Source: Acanthacorydalis orientalis (taxonomy: Eukaryota; Arthropoda; Insecta; Megaloptera; Corydalidae). From it: a stretch of DNA of 64,000 nt. The position numbers were made by a program, and so were the translations under genes. Shown here piece by piece: positions 48,942 through 60,999 of the stretch. The stretch is from contig CM068315.1 of NCBI GenBank assembly GCA_034766995.1, positions 6,233,454-6,297,453 of the forward strand, written 5' to 3'. The notes below the pieces were generated by a model. That model was given only the letters and a program-made list of their open reading frames with translations. It made no database searches and was not told the DNA's origin. Every line of letters starts with the position of its first letter. Within the stretch, counting starts at the first letter, position 1.

Positions 48942-49262
48942 ATATATGGTCCGGTTTCATTTCTATTAGATAGAGGCATTTCTTTGTTATGTTTCTTTTT
49001 TGAGCGCACAAAGCAAAAACAGTTAGTACTGTTATGTATATAAATATATGTATATAACTGTTTGGACCTTTTGTTTTATTTAAAATTTATATTATATTTT
49101 TCTAATATCTGATATACTAAAATAATAAATGTATACTTTATTCAATTAAACTAAAGAAAGCATTAACTCTGAATTATAATACATATATAAGGAAAAAATA
49201 AGTACTTAATAGTAATTTTCAAGAATACTTGTGAATATTATTTTATTTGTTTATATTTATAA
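48545..49262. repeat. Two tandem units of about 400 bp separated by (TA)n
   Basis: Units start at 48545 and 48948 (GGTTCGGTTTCATTTC and GGTCCGGTTTCATTTC) and share CTATTAGATAGAGG, GCAAAAACAGTTAGTACTGT and ATAAATGTATACTTTATTCA. A (TA)n-(TG)n tract (48887-48947) is the junction, and a further TA run follows unit 2. Apparent short frames (for example ERRKQKQLVLL and its twin) are copied with the unit. Non-coding. Confidence 0.92.
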
Positions 49263-49686
49263 TATATATATATATATATAAATGTGTATTTGTTTTTGTG
49301 TTAAAAAATAGAAAATACAGATAGTTGTAAATGCTTTATAAATTTCAGTTACGAACTCAGTTCTATAATAAAAAGGAGACAAAATATAAAAATAATGTTA
49401 AATTGCTGTGAAATTACAAAAACACCAAAATATATTCGGTATGCAGGAAACAATGTTGTAATGAAAAAAATAGAGTATAAAATCAGAATGTGCGGTCTTT
49501 CCAATGCAAGTACGCAAATTGCATAATCTTATTCAAACGTATCACCGATGACGTATATCTTCTTCTTCATTTATTTCATTACAACAGTATTTCCTTGAAC
49601 TCAATTTTACACCTACGCACATTATCGTACATTATACATGATCAAGAGAATCACAAAAATTAATATTTTGATTGATTTATTATGTA

Positions 49687-49690
<4 letters not shown>
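49263..49690. other. AT-rich spacer
   Basis: Begins with a short TA run; no gene recognised. Confidence 0.4.
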
Positions 49691-49750
<60 letters not shown>

Positions 49751-49765
49751 TATATATATATATAG

Positions 49766-49804
<39 letters not shown>

Positions 49805-49806
49805 TA
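49691..49806. repeat. Compound (TA)n-(TATAGA)n-(GA)n array
   Basis: About 58 bp of pure TA, then TA blocks punctuated by GA at regular intervals, then a 24-bp GA run. The graded order suggests stepwise spread of a point variant through the array. Confidence 0.9.
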
Positions 49807-50245
49807 TGGATAGATAGATATTTTTAGTTCGTGTATTTAAATATGAACTCATTTTGTATCTATTCAACTTAATTTCAATGAAATAAAATGTACAATGAAA
49901 CGTATTATAGATATTATTTGCTTATTAAAAGTGAAAATATTCATAACCAAGCCTTACTGGTGTTAATATATTATATCAATTACAAATATATGAAAAAAAA
50001 AAAAACATTCTTTGAAATATAAAAAATGGCATTTTTTTTCTTAAACTTTTATATCTTTGAAAAGAATTCAAGATCATATTTTATCTTTATATACAAAACA
50101 AATTTATCTTATACCTATAATTAAAAATCGATTAAAAGGAAATGTACATTAAGTAAGTAAGGTAATCATATAATCATAATCATATAAGATAATCATAATC
50201 GACTGTATTATAAATAATAAAACAGAATTATGCATTCATGTACAG
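49807..50245. other. AT-rich spacer
   Basis: Only a short imperfect repeat of AATCATA near 50165-50200. No gene. Confidence 0.4.
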
Positions 50246-50920
50246 CAGTGGGGTCAAATACGCGGCCCGCAAGGCTCTAGAATGCGGCCCGCGGTCTAAA
50301 GCCTGAATTTGATATTAAAATAATAATAAAAAGTAACATTCAAATGGAATTGATTGAAATTCAGTGCAACACGGTGCTAAAAGAAAAGTATAATGAAATT
50401 GGTATTCTAGATTTTTATTTGTAATTGCTAAAACATTTTATAGAAATGCATATGTTTGCAGCAAGAATTTTGGCAATGTTTGGTAGTGCATACCTATGTG
50501 AACAGGTATTTTTTCTTTTAAGGACTAGTAAAATTTCACACAGGTCAAGATTGACAAATTAACATTTAACATCTATAGTAAAAATATCATTGTCACAAAA
50601 AATTACACCCGACATTGATAAAATAGTTTCTGCCAAAAGATGCCAAGTTTCTAGTAAAAAATATTAATTTTTTTAATTTTCTCTAATTTGTAATTTTGTT
50701 ATAACATTTGATAGTAACTTAAAATTAATCGATTTTTTTAAATTTTTATAAATTCATTAAAGAAAAAACAGATGTTAAATTTAAATGAGTTAATTTCGAA
50801 TATAAGAAAACCTTTTTTGCTCACTAAATTCTTTTTTTGGGTAACTTTTTTGTCTGTGATCTGCAGACTTTCTTAAACTAAATTTGGTGGCACGTTTTAT
50901 ACATGAGTTTGACACCACTG
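50246..50920 (+). mobile_element. hAT element (ZBED/Buster-like), deleted (675 bp)
   Basis: The left end CAGTGGGGTCAAATACGCGG pairs with the right end, reverse complement CAGTGGTGTCAAACTCATG (11 of the first 13 match). From about 50340 to 50665 the plus strand encodes a decayed hAT C-terminal dimerisation domain: AARILAMFGSAYLCEQVFF, then RTSKISHRSRLTN, and TPDIDKIVSAKRCQVSS, with stops between. The BED finger and catalytic regions are missing. A convincing 8-bp duplication is not seen. Confidence 0.82.
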
Positions 50921-51050
50921 ACACGGTTTCTAGTACACAAGCGGAAACTAAGAAAAAATGAATGTTTGTTATTTATAAATTTACACATACGCAAGCATAC
51001 CTTTCTATCTGGATATTTCCTTCTATTTCTCTCTCTCTCTCGTAACGTTT
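50921..51050. other. Short spacer
   Basis: A pyrimidine-rich stretch leading into the microsatellite that follows. Confidence 0.4.
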
Positions 51051-51163
51051 CTTCTACCTATCTGTCTATCTATCTATCTTTGTATTTTTCTATCTTTATA
51101 TCTTTCTATCTGTCTATCTATCTACTATCAATCTATTTATCTATTAATTTATCTCTCTCTCTC

Positions 51164-51205
<42 letters not shown>

Positions 51206-51236
51206 AATACATACATATATACATATAGATACACTC
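51051..51236. repeat. Compound (TCTA)n-(CT)n-(TA)n microsatellite
   Basis: Degenerate TCTA/TCTG/TCTT tetranucleotides pass into a CT run and then TA and CATA repeats. A 113-codon frame over it is low-complexity Ser/Leu/Tyr/Ile and not a gene. Confidence 0.9.
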
Positions 51237-53759
51237 GTCAATAAATATAAAAAAATATCTCTTAAATTGAAAAAATAAATTTAAGTTAATCAATAATTAC
51301 TGGTCATATATGATTGAATATATTTCAAATTCAATGCTAGATAATGTCCTCTTTAAATCGTACTAATAACTTTAATCATTTCCAGTGATTGCAAATAATA
51401 ATTTTATCATTGTTATTATATTTATCTACCACTATGATCAGTTTCTTGTCCATAAACAAAATTATATGAAGATTTTTAATTTGGGTAATGACGTAGTACC
51501 GTTTTTAATTATTTATCCTGTTTCTTTCCAAAGATTATGTTAACAAATATCCAACTGATCTTCAAAAAGCATCCTAACTACAAGTCACTTTCAAAGATAT
51601 AAGATATCAATCTTTCAGTATTCATTTCATGTAACACTTTTTTTTCTTTTTGAAATGTATGCGGATTTTTTCACCACTAGGATTTCATGAATAGTGTGAG
51701 GACGACCGTTCTTCGATAATCGTTTATTTCTGACGCATCGTTAAACATATTAATAGTACAAACGCGAAAATTCGACTTATTAACAATAAATATAAAATTT
51801 CATACCAATTTTATAAACTGGAATAAGAATCGTCATTTCAAATAATGTTTCTTATATAAAAATTAAACTGAATTTGAAACTAAATTCTACGAACAGACCA
51901 TTTACTAAAGTTAAATTCTATGATTGAAAAAATTAATATTTGTTTTGGAATTTTTCCAATCTTTGTATTAGTAATTATAGATATATTCGGTTTAAAGGTG
52001 ATTGAAAACCACTAAACAACACTTACTATAATGAAAAAGTAATATAAAGCATTACATATCAATAAACTTGCAAAAAATGAGCCGGAAAAGTTCAATGATC
52101 TTGTACATCAACATTTAACCACAAACTCAGTAAACTGTATTGAACAAATACAATTCTTGTAAAATTCTGTTATATAGGTGATTCAATTCAGGCTTCTACA
52201 TGGAAGTATTAAAATGAGGCGCAGGAGTTAAGAAAAGTCATGTTATTTTTTATTTAGTATTTTATTTCAATTCAATACTAAAATACAATTGAACTAAAAT
52301 ACTAAATGGAGGATAACATGTTTGCCTGAAATATGTGTTTACTTAATGGATGTCTTTGTAAGAGCTTATAAAGATTGTCGAATACCCATTGCTATTTTTT
52401 TGCCTTCAGTATTAGATACACTCTTATTCTAAAGATATCATCAGCGTTTTTTTTAATATATATATATACTGTACAATTAAATATCCACAGTTGATGCTTA
52501 TAAAAGTTGCAAATCAATTTATTAAGACATAGGGAGGCATTTCTGTCAAATAGTCATTTTTTTCTAAAAGAGTTATAAAAAAAGGTTCATATTAAGATTG
52601 GGCGTTTTTGAAAAAAAAAATGTTTATACTCGAGCACAATGTTAACTATTTTATTAATATTAGAACGTTTGATAGTTTTTTTTAATCTGATTTTACATTA
52701 TTATCAAAATATAAGGATATCAATATCTCAATTTGGCTAAAAATTCACATTGTCTCTGCTTATTTTAAACCAGAGAAATCACTTTTAAGAATTTTATATT
52801 CTCCTCCATGCAATAGAAAAGTTTTTTTTTACAAAATAAACTTCAGTTTCTTTTTATGCTTGTAATATTTTTTTCAAAAATTAAATAGAAATGAGTATTT
52901 GGAAGAACTAAAATTTATTTATTATTTGTTCACTGTGGTAAAATGAAGACAGATCAAGTACTTTTCCAAGAAAAGAATGAACATTTCCATAATAGGATAC
53001 ATGTCTAAAAATAACACTATTACAACTCAACCAACAAATGGTAAACCAATCAAATGACTTACATGTCCTAGTTCGGATCCAAACTAAATATTAAAAACTG
53101 ATAAGATTTCATTGAACATCGATAGAAAATTCTTTGAAAATTTTATCGAAATTCTGAGAATTTCTTTACAAGTAAAAAGAAATTGTCATAATAAATGTTT
53201 TTTTTTTAAATAACTGATTTCACTACACGATTGCACTAATATTAATGATGCGGTTTATGGATTGAAACATTTCAAGTAGTGATGTAATTGTAAAAAGTAA
53301 ATTCCATTGGTATTCTACTAAAGATTCCCAGGTCACGATTTCCGAATAATATTTAGATTCTGTCGCACTGAATTAAATAAACATAAAATGTCATTCTAAG
53401 AACACTACATTCAATGCAAATGATGCATACACAATCGATCACACATTTATTTACTATTCAGTAGAATTGTCCTCGTTAGTTTTCATAATTTTTCAGAATC
53501 ATTCTTCTAAGAAAAAGTTTCCTGTTTTCGGAAAGTTTATTTACTAGTATATAAAATTCTGTCGATATAATAAATTCAGTTATGTACTTGATACAAGTGC
53601 AATTCTTAAAATTTGATATTTATTCTGTAGGTCCTTTCACAACCCTGCTGCTCACAAACATGCAATGAATATAAATAAGAAACATTGTACTATTTTACAA
53701 TGAAGACCCAATGTATACATTTATAAACATGTCCTTAAGGCAATATACACATTTGTGTA
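51237..53759. other. AT-rich spacer, 2.5 kb
   Basis: No gene, tRNA or transposon recognised. A short inverted match around 52240-52310 (stretches of ACTAAAATAC) is the only local structure noticed. Confidence 0.4.
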
Positions 53760-53761
53760 TA

Positions 53762-55044
53762 TAAGCTTGGTGCAAAAATAATTGCAGTTTTTCTCATTTC
53801 AAGTTTGATGCCGATTTATCGAGTTCCCATCATCTTTCGTTATAGTCATGTGATACATCATTGTAAACAAAAATGAAATTAGCACTACTGATTTCTGTTC
53901 ATGTCTATTGTTTTCATTATTTAGTATTGTTGGATATAATCTCATAAATTAGTCATGGAAAAAAGCAAATTCGCACTATTTTGTTGTATGATTTTAAATT
54001 GAGACGTAAAGCAACCGAAACTGCTCGAAATATCAAATTTGTTTCTGTCGAAGAGTCAATTAGTAAACGTACAACTCGACACTGGTTCCAAAAATTTCGT
54101 GATGGAAACAAAATCCTTGATGGTGAAAAAGCTCGTGGACTTTCTTCATCTATAGACAATAATGATTCAAGATCAATTATTGAAGAAGACATACGTAAAA
54201 CTACTCGAGAGGTGGCAGAAGAATTCAATGTTGATCATTCAACAGCTGTTCGACATTTGAGTCTAATTGGAAAAACAAAAAAGCTGGATAAATGGATGCC
54301 GTATGAACTAAACGAACATCAAACAATTCGGCGATACGAAGTCTGCTCTGCACTTCATTTGGTCAACAAAAATGATCCTTTTCTTGATCGCTTTGTCACA
54401 TATGATGAAAAGTGGATTCAATACAACAATCGGAAACGTCCATCACAGTGGTTAGTCTGAAGAGAAGCACCAAAACAGTTTCCTAAACCGAAACTTCATG
54501 AAAAAAGATTATGGTCACTGTTTGATGATCGTGGCATCATTCACTACAACTTCTTAAATCCTGATGAAACAATAACAGCAGAAAAATATTGTCAGGAAAT
54601 TGAAAAAATGCATGAGAAGTTGCATCGTTTACGGCCAGCATTAGTCAATCGAAGAGGACCAATTCTTCTTCATGACAACGCCCGACCACACGTCTCACAA
54701 ATGACTTTAAAAAAATTAAATGAACTGGGTTATGAAACCTTACCTCACCCACCTTATTCTCCGGACCTGTCTCCGACAGATTATAATTTTTTTAAACATT
54801 TGAGTAATTTCCTACGAGAGAAGGTTTTCAAAGATCAAGCATCAGCTCAAAGCGCTTTAGATGAATTCGTTAATTCCAGGACTCCAGAATTCTATCTTGT
54901 AGGAATAATCAAACTTGTTTCCCGTTTAGAGAAATATGCGCAGGCCAATGGTCTTCATTCCTATTAATAAATACAATTTTTAACTGATATATGCGTCTTT
55001 ATACTCGATACGTAAAAACCGCAATTATTTTTGCACCTACCTAA
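53762..55044 (+). mobile_element. Nearly intact cecropia-type mariner (1283 bp)
   Basis: The terminal repeats GGTGCAAAAATAATTGCAGT (left) and the complement of GGTGCAAAAATAATTGCGGT (right) sit in the usual cecropia context of TTAGGTnGGTGC. TA duplicates flank both ends (53760-53761 and 55045-55046); the right one begins a (TA)n array. Full length for a mariner. It is the same family as the fragment at 18978 and related to the derivatives at 28802 and 36063. Confidence 0.93.
53955..54967 (+). pseudogene. Cecropia-type mariner transposase with two lesions
   Basis: About 337 codons. The start ATG is followed by an A-run one base short of what the downstream frame needs. From 53981 the frame is open to a TGA at 54458-54460, where relatives have Arg (probably CGA to TGA), then open again to 54967. 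Domains in order: first HTH (RRKATETARNIKF, TTRHWFQKFRDGN), second HTH (STAVRHLSLIGKTKKLDKW), catalytic triad VTYDEKW, HDNARPH (Asp codon at 54674) and SPTD (54779), exactly 34 residues apart. Apart from these two changes I see no damage. Confidence 0.92.
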
Positions 55045-55067
55045 TATATATATATATATATATATTA
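55045..55067. repeat. (TA)n at mariner 3' end
   Basis: A TA run directly after the right terminal repeat. Confidence 0.9.
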
Positions 55068-56025
55068 TAATTACATTAAAATATTGTTTCAGAAATTAAA
55101 AAAAATGTTCAATGATTAATTAAAATTCAAGGCTGAAATGATTAATGCTTTTAGACATTAGTAAATTATAATCTCACGTAAAAGATAATTTCCATAGATC
55201 TTAAACTTACTATTAATTTTGAGTGACGACATATTTCCAAACGTGAAATTTATTATGCCTTACATACAATTTAGTTTTAATCACTTAATCACTTTAGTGA
55301 ATGTTTCGTAATTAACTAATTTATACAAACTAAAACATTAGTTTATTTCTATAATCGATATAGTTTGGTTTATTCCTTATGTATTATTTCTGTAACAATA
55401 TTTATAAAATAAGGACAGATTTTTGTTTCGAAACTTTTTATGGAAGTGTTTAAATGCATTTGTTGCAGGATAACAATAATTTCATTTTAATTCCACCGAT
55501 GCGTATAATTAACACTAGATATTTGAATATTATAATATGATGAATTATTCACGAACAGATGAACTCTCGAGTAGTCAGATCAAATAATAATGTGAATTTA
55601 ATTTGTTGAAAAGTTGTTCAAACTCCAATAAAATCGATTCGGATACTCGATTTTTAGCAAAAGGTTTCTAGATAATAAAATCGTCGAATATTAATATATC
55701 GACATAGAATTTTGAATATATTAATATATTATTTAATATGTGCTGAAATGAACTTATGGGATTCTAAAAAAATAATCCTGCTCTTTGATTTCAGTTTTAC
55801 GGAATAATTTTCAATGGCATATATGAAGAGGATCCTGACTTATTTTATAAAAGAATTTAAAGTTCTATATTACTTTTAAATTATTTAGCTGTATATATAT
55901 ATATATATATATATATACAAACATACTTTCTTGTATTGGCACCAAAAAAAAAATCAATACAACACTATTAAAATTCAGTTCGGTCGATCAGTAGAAACTA
56001 TTTAAGCCTTTTGTTTTAGAATACT

Positions 56026-56029
<4 letters not shown>
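55068..56029. other. AT-rich spacer
   Basis: A TA run lies at 55893-55917. A TTAACACTAGAT at about 55517 resembles the piggyBac terminus at 39135 but has no partner. Confidence 0.4.
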
Positions 56030-56089
<60 letters not shown>

Positions 56090-56106
56090 AATGTGTGTGT
56101 GTGTGT
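56030..56106. repeat. (TA)n-(TG)n array
   Basis: About 56 bp of TA repeats followed by a short TG tract. Confidence 0.95.
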
Positions 56107-56349
56107 TTAAAAAAACAGTAATAGTTTGGACATGGACATGTTCATGGATATGGTTTGCAATTATATGATTTTTGTACTGCAGGGGCTTTATGACAATTTC
56201 GACAGTATATATTTTCAACTGGATTATGTTTCTCTCATTATGCGATTGCTGTGTATGAGTTCCTAGGTCAAAATATTTACTGTGGAATAGTTTATAGATC
56301 TTCTTTAATTAAAATTCCATCAAAACGCTATAGATTCATTACTTTGGGA

Positions 56350-56782
56350 CAATGGTCTTCAAACTTTACCGATTCACGGAACCCTTAAGATTATAAATCT
56401 TTTGCAGAACCCTTACCATCCCCAGAAAACTCATGTTGTGTACCGCACAAGTTTTGAAAATCAGCCATCTTACATGACCAAATTTTATTGTTTATTTCTG
56501 ATTGAGCAGGGATGTAATGTATACTCATAAATACAGTTTTACTATGTAATAGGTACAAGTATATATACAGTTTTACTACATAATAATAGGTAATGTGTAT
56601 TTATAGAAATAATATGTGTTTTTAAAAATGAAAGAAATTATTATAAATTAACTATTTTGAAATTTTAGCTTTTCGTGTTTTTTCTTCGAAAATTGTTTCA
56701 AATTTTAACTTTGTCTCTCAGAACCTCTGAAGTGGTTGCGCGAAATGCCAGTGTTCCGTGGAACATAGTTTGAAGAGCGCTG
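56350..56782. mobile_element. hAT-type non-autonomous element with 8-bp target duplication (433 bp)
   Basis: Inverted ends CAATGGTCTTCAAACTTT (left) and CAGCGCTCTTCAAACTAT (right, reverse complement) match at 14 of 18 positions, followed by GGAAC-type subterminal sequence on both sides. The flanking octamers CTTTGGGA (56342-56349) and CTTTAGGG (56783-56790) agree at 6 of 8 positions, the hAT target-site length. No transposase frame. Confidence 0.8.
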
Positions 56783-56895
56783 CTTTAGGGTATTAGTCAA
56801 AAACAAAACGTATTCTACCAAACCAGCTATAACAGATGATTATAAAGCATCAATGGAACCGTAACCGGTGCTAAACTTCTTATAAATAAATTAGT

Positions 56896-57200
56896 CTCCC
56901 GTCACACAAACAACAATTTTTTTTTGTGATCAAAAATGTTCAATAAATGATTACTGCTTATGTGCATTTTGATTGTGATTCCATCATCATCTTCTGAGAA
57001 CTAAGGTACAGAAAAATCTGAAAATAAAATTGTCTGTACCTTTACGTTTTGCAGATGATTGAATTGTTATCGAAATCCTTACAATAAATCATCAAAAATG
57101 ATCGATAGTAATTTATTGAGCATTTTTGATCAGAAATATTCATGTGGTTAGTGAGATGATAGAATAATTAATTTATGAAAGTGAATTTATCCCCACTGCT
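56896..57200. repeat. Dispersed inverted-repeat family, copy C
   Basis: The left arm TGATCAAAAATGTTCAATAA after CTCCCGTCACAC faces the right arm, whose reverse complement has TGATCAAAAATGCTCAATAA. Core GATTGTGATTCCATCATC then TTCTGAGAAC. The right flank TTTATGAAAGTGAATTTATC matches copies A and D. About 300 bp, the longest and best-preserved copy; an internal segment carries a further partial arm. Confidence 0.6.
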
Positions 57201-58842
57201 AGTATTTTATTGTGTTAAACTGTATTTTTAAATGTTCCTGGACGCCTTTAAACATATGTTAACGAATACTGTACCCAATTTCAATAAAAAAATTATTATA
57301 AACAATTCTAAATCAAATACCTATAAATGAAATCACTATTGACATATGATATTTGTATTTTTTTTTCTAAATCTGTATATTAAATATTTGAAATAATTAG
57401 TATTATAAGAACATGTTTTTATTCTTTGTTTTTTAACAGAATTAAAAATCATTAAAAATATTCGAATATAAAAAGTTTGAGTAGCCAATACATGTAATAA
57501 TTATTTTATTTTAATAACGATTTAAAACCAAGATCGCTCTTTGACTACTATATTCAAACGTTTCCTTACAAATAATTCAGCTTTTCATTCTTAAAACGTC
57601 TTCGTGTAGAACAATTTTTCAAAATTTAAGAAAAACCGAACGTTACAGTTGAGAAACAGTATAATATGAATCATTGTAAAGATACAAAATTCAAAATAAA
57701 TAAGTTTCGTTAATAAATGTCGACTTTTTGACTTGATTAGAAACTATCGTCATACGAAAAAACTGTAAAATGTTAACTGCTTTAGTATTTTCCCGTGTTT
57801 ATTAAAAATACAATTCCAATAATAATGTAAATCAGTTGATAAATTGATAATTAAGAAGCGATAAAGAATAATTAGCAATATAATTGAACTTATCAAAATT
57901 CAAACAGATATTTACATCTTAAATATGTCTAACATCTTCTAAACAATTAACAAGATTGTTACGCATGTCTGGGGACTTTACCAATAAGTGATGAATCATG
58001 TGTCATCCGGCCCGAAATGTTTTTATTATACTGAACAATTATCGACCACATGACTGCATAGTTAAAAAGTGAGATATATGTTTGCAGATGACTACTTTTT
58101 TCATAGCTGTATATGTAAGTTTACTCATATTTATTTACTTTTGAGTTAGTCAATATGAAAAATGATACACTGAGTAAACGATTTTTTCAATCAAAATTTT
58201 CTCTTACGCTACTATTTATTAATATACATTTATAAAAACAAATATTTACTATTTATTTATTCCCCGATTCAGTAAAAAAGTAAAAAATATACTAGCAACG
58301 AAACTCTTTTTTCATTTTCGAACAGTAAATTAAATAATTACAAATGTGCAAAACAACAGCTGCTACTTAAAAATTCAATGCATTGTTATACAAACGGGTA
58401 TTCCTAAGAAAAAAAACAGCAACACATACGTATGATAGAACGTTATCTGAATTATATATCTATGCCAGTAGGTATATGTGTTTAGTTTTAAAAGTGGATC
58501 TAAAAATAGACAAATCTAAAAATAGATAATAAAATTAGATATACCAATATCAGAGCACAGGATCGTTTTTCAACAATATAAAATAGAGAAACTTTATAAA
58601 TTAATGATCCAAATTTTTTCATTTAGTTTATATTCTATTATATCATGAAAATATGCAACAGGGTATCAAAATATCAAGGAATTAAAAGTACAGTATAATA
58701 CACATTAAACGAACTGCATCAAATATTTACAAAGAACAATTATACATTTTTTTTTTGTTAAAACAACCGTAATATTTAAGTTGATGTGTTCTTCGGATGT
58801 TTTGCAATTCATCCATTATCAAGGTACAATTATGGATGAGTG

Positions 58843-58846
<4 letters not shown>
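57201..58846. other. AT-rich spacer
   Basis: No gene or mobile element recognised. Confidence 0.4.

Positions 58847-58897
<51 letters not shown>
58847..58897. repeat. (TA)n array, about 50 bp
   Basis: Pure TA run immediately before the first unit of the tandem duplication. Confidence 0.95.
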
Positions 58898-58900
<3 letters not shown>

Positions 58901-59720
58901 ACAGTCAAATCATTTTTTTATGTGGTAGATACGTTCAATAGAAAATCACATATAAAAAATTGCACAAATTCACATTGAAAAATTAGGGATATGTTCCATA
59001 ATTTTCTAAAACCGCATAAAAGCAAAGTAATGAGTTAAACAAGTTATTAAAATAAATCTAAAATCACATAAAGTATATGAAAATTCAAGAAAATAATGTC
59101 TAAAAAATTCATTCCAAAATCCGAAAGCGTTTGATCGGTGGCCCAAGAGGGGTACCTCATGTAAATTCGGCCCTGTGTATATATATATATATATGTATGT
59201 ATGTGTGTGTGTGTGTGTATGTGTCAATATGTGTATGTATACTACAAAAGCAATAGACCTATAGATAAGGATGGAATTAGAAAATATATTGAAAATATAT
59301 AAAAAAAGGCTGGAATAGTTTAAAATGGAAAAATTAGAAAACCCAATTGCCTATAATTAAATTCTTAGATTATTCCTCCTATTGATGATATACATACACC
59401 TACATATAACTGTCTCTCTCTAAATATATATATATATATATTCACTCAAATCATTTTTTATGCGGTAGATACGTTCCATAGAAAATCACATACAAAAAAA
59501 CCGCACAAACTTACATTGAAAAATTAGGGATATGTTCCATAATTTTCTAAAACCGTATAAAAGCAAAGTAATGAGTTAAACAAACTATTAAAATAAACTT
59601 AAAATCACAAAAAGCATATGAACATTCAAGAAAATAAGAATGTCTAAAAAAAATCATTCCAAAATCCGAAAGCATTTGATTGGTGGCCCAAGAGGGGTAC
59701 CTAATGTAAATTCGGCCCTG

Positions 59721-59764
<44 letters not shown>

Positions 59765-59966
59765 TATGTGTGTGTGTGTGTCAATGTGTTTATATATACA
59801 AAAGCAGTAGACCTATAAATACGAACGGTGTTAGAAAGTATATTGGAAATATATAAAAAAAGACTGGAATAATTCAAAATGTAAAAATTGGAAAAAGCAA
59901 CTGCCTATAATTAGATTCTTAGATTATTCCTCCTATTGATGATATACATACACCTATCTATAACTA

Positions 59967-59976
<10 letters not shown>
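58901..59976. repeat. Two tandem units of about 540 bp with TA/TG arrays
   Basis: Units start at 58901 and 59441. Shared landmarks: GGTAGATACGTTC, TTAGGGATATGTTCCATAAT, GGTGGCCCAAGAGGGGTACC, AAATTCGGCCCTGT, then a TA/TG array (59177-59222 and 59722-59782), then ATTCCTCCTATTGATGATAT and a CT/TA tract. Identity looks about 90 percent. Non-coding. Part of the unit recurs inverted at 44720-44920. Confidence 0.92.
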
Positions 59977-60002
<26 letters not shown>

Positions 60003-60756
60003 CACACGCACTAAGTCATAAAAATATTAATCTGCCTACTGATAAGTCTGATAAATTTAATAAACTTTTATGTTAAAAACTTCCTAGACAGGTGACATTC
60101 TGTCTGCTCAGTATATCAGGAATACCCTTCATGTACTTAAAGGAAATAAGTTCCCCGTTCTGTCACTCGTTACGATCATCATCTTTGTATGTAACGCACA
60201 GACGATTCTAACGTACTCTACTGCATGACATTCATGTTAATGATTTTCCTTATATTTTTTTATTCGATCCCATATAGTGTATGATATTATATTTTACACA
60301 TTTAGTGTAGGGGAAATACTTTCAAACATAGGCTTGTTATTATCGGTTATCATAAACAATTAAAATATTCAAATGGTCCTTTATATCTAATATTAATTGC
60401 TATGAGTAACAAGGAAAAAATACCGAAGATTCGTATAGTCAAAAATAACATATAATTTATGTTTAAACAGAAATAATCTATTGTTATTTTTTATAATCAA
60501 CTTTGTTTGCATTTTAATCAGTAACTATTGTACTTGAAGATTATTTAAAAGTACATTTTCTGCGTTAGTTGGGGTATTTAATGTCTGGTATTTTATTATG
60601 ATGATTTGGTAGTTGGGTATTTGATCTTATATTCAATACAATAACGGATTTTCTGTATCGGCAGTTCCTGGGGTTTTTACCCCCTGAATACCTACCTAAA
60701 ATCAAATCAAATAGAATTTTATTGTTTTGAATAAGAATTACAGTGAGTGTTGTACA
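59977..60756. other. AT-rich spacer
   Basis: It follows a (CT)n-(TA)n tract. A small palindromic GGGGTTTTTACCCC occurs at about 60670. No gene. Confidence 0.35.
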
Positions 60757-60955
60757 CTGATATGGTAATGGTATTGACCCGGCGTCCAAGCCTTGGCTTT
60801 TTAGCCGGTTTTGAAAGGAAGACAGGAGTATATCTGACATCTATTTATATATTGACTTCATTTCTTTATTAACTTCATTTCAGTGGCCAGGAAAAATTTC
60901 AAAAGACCTAGTACTCTTAGTGTGTATAACAATCAAAAGTACAGTGATATCTAAT
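60757..60955. repeat. 200-bp direct repeat, copy 1
   Basis: Contains TCCAAGCCTTGGCTTTTTAG, GGTTTTGAAAGGAAGACAGG and CAATCAAAAGTACAGTGATA. About 95 percent identical to 61407-61610. A minus-strand frame runs through it but also continues into unrelated sequence, so it is probably not a gene. Confidence 0.85.
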
Positions 60956-60999
60956 TATATTTACAACTTTCACAAATAAATTATTTTATCATTCCATAA

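Noticed and set aside
50903..51244. 113-codon frame
   Set aside because: Lies mostly over a TCTA/CT/TA microsatellite; low complexity.
55511..55530. TTAACACTAGAT resembling a piggyBac end
   Set aside because: No facing partner terminus or TTAA copy found nearby.
60565..60840. 91-codon minus-strand frame
   Set aside because: Only its first third lies in the duplicated 200-bp repeat, and the rest is unrelated spacer. The second copy does not preserve the frame beyond the repeat.
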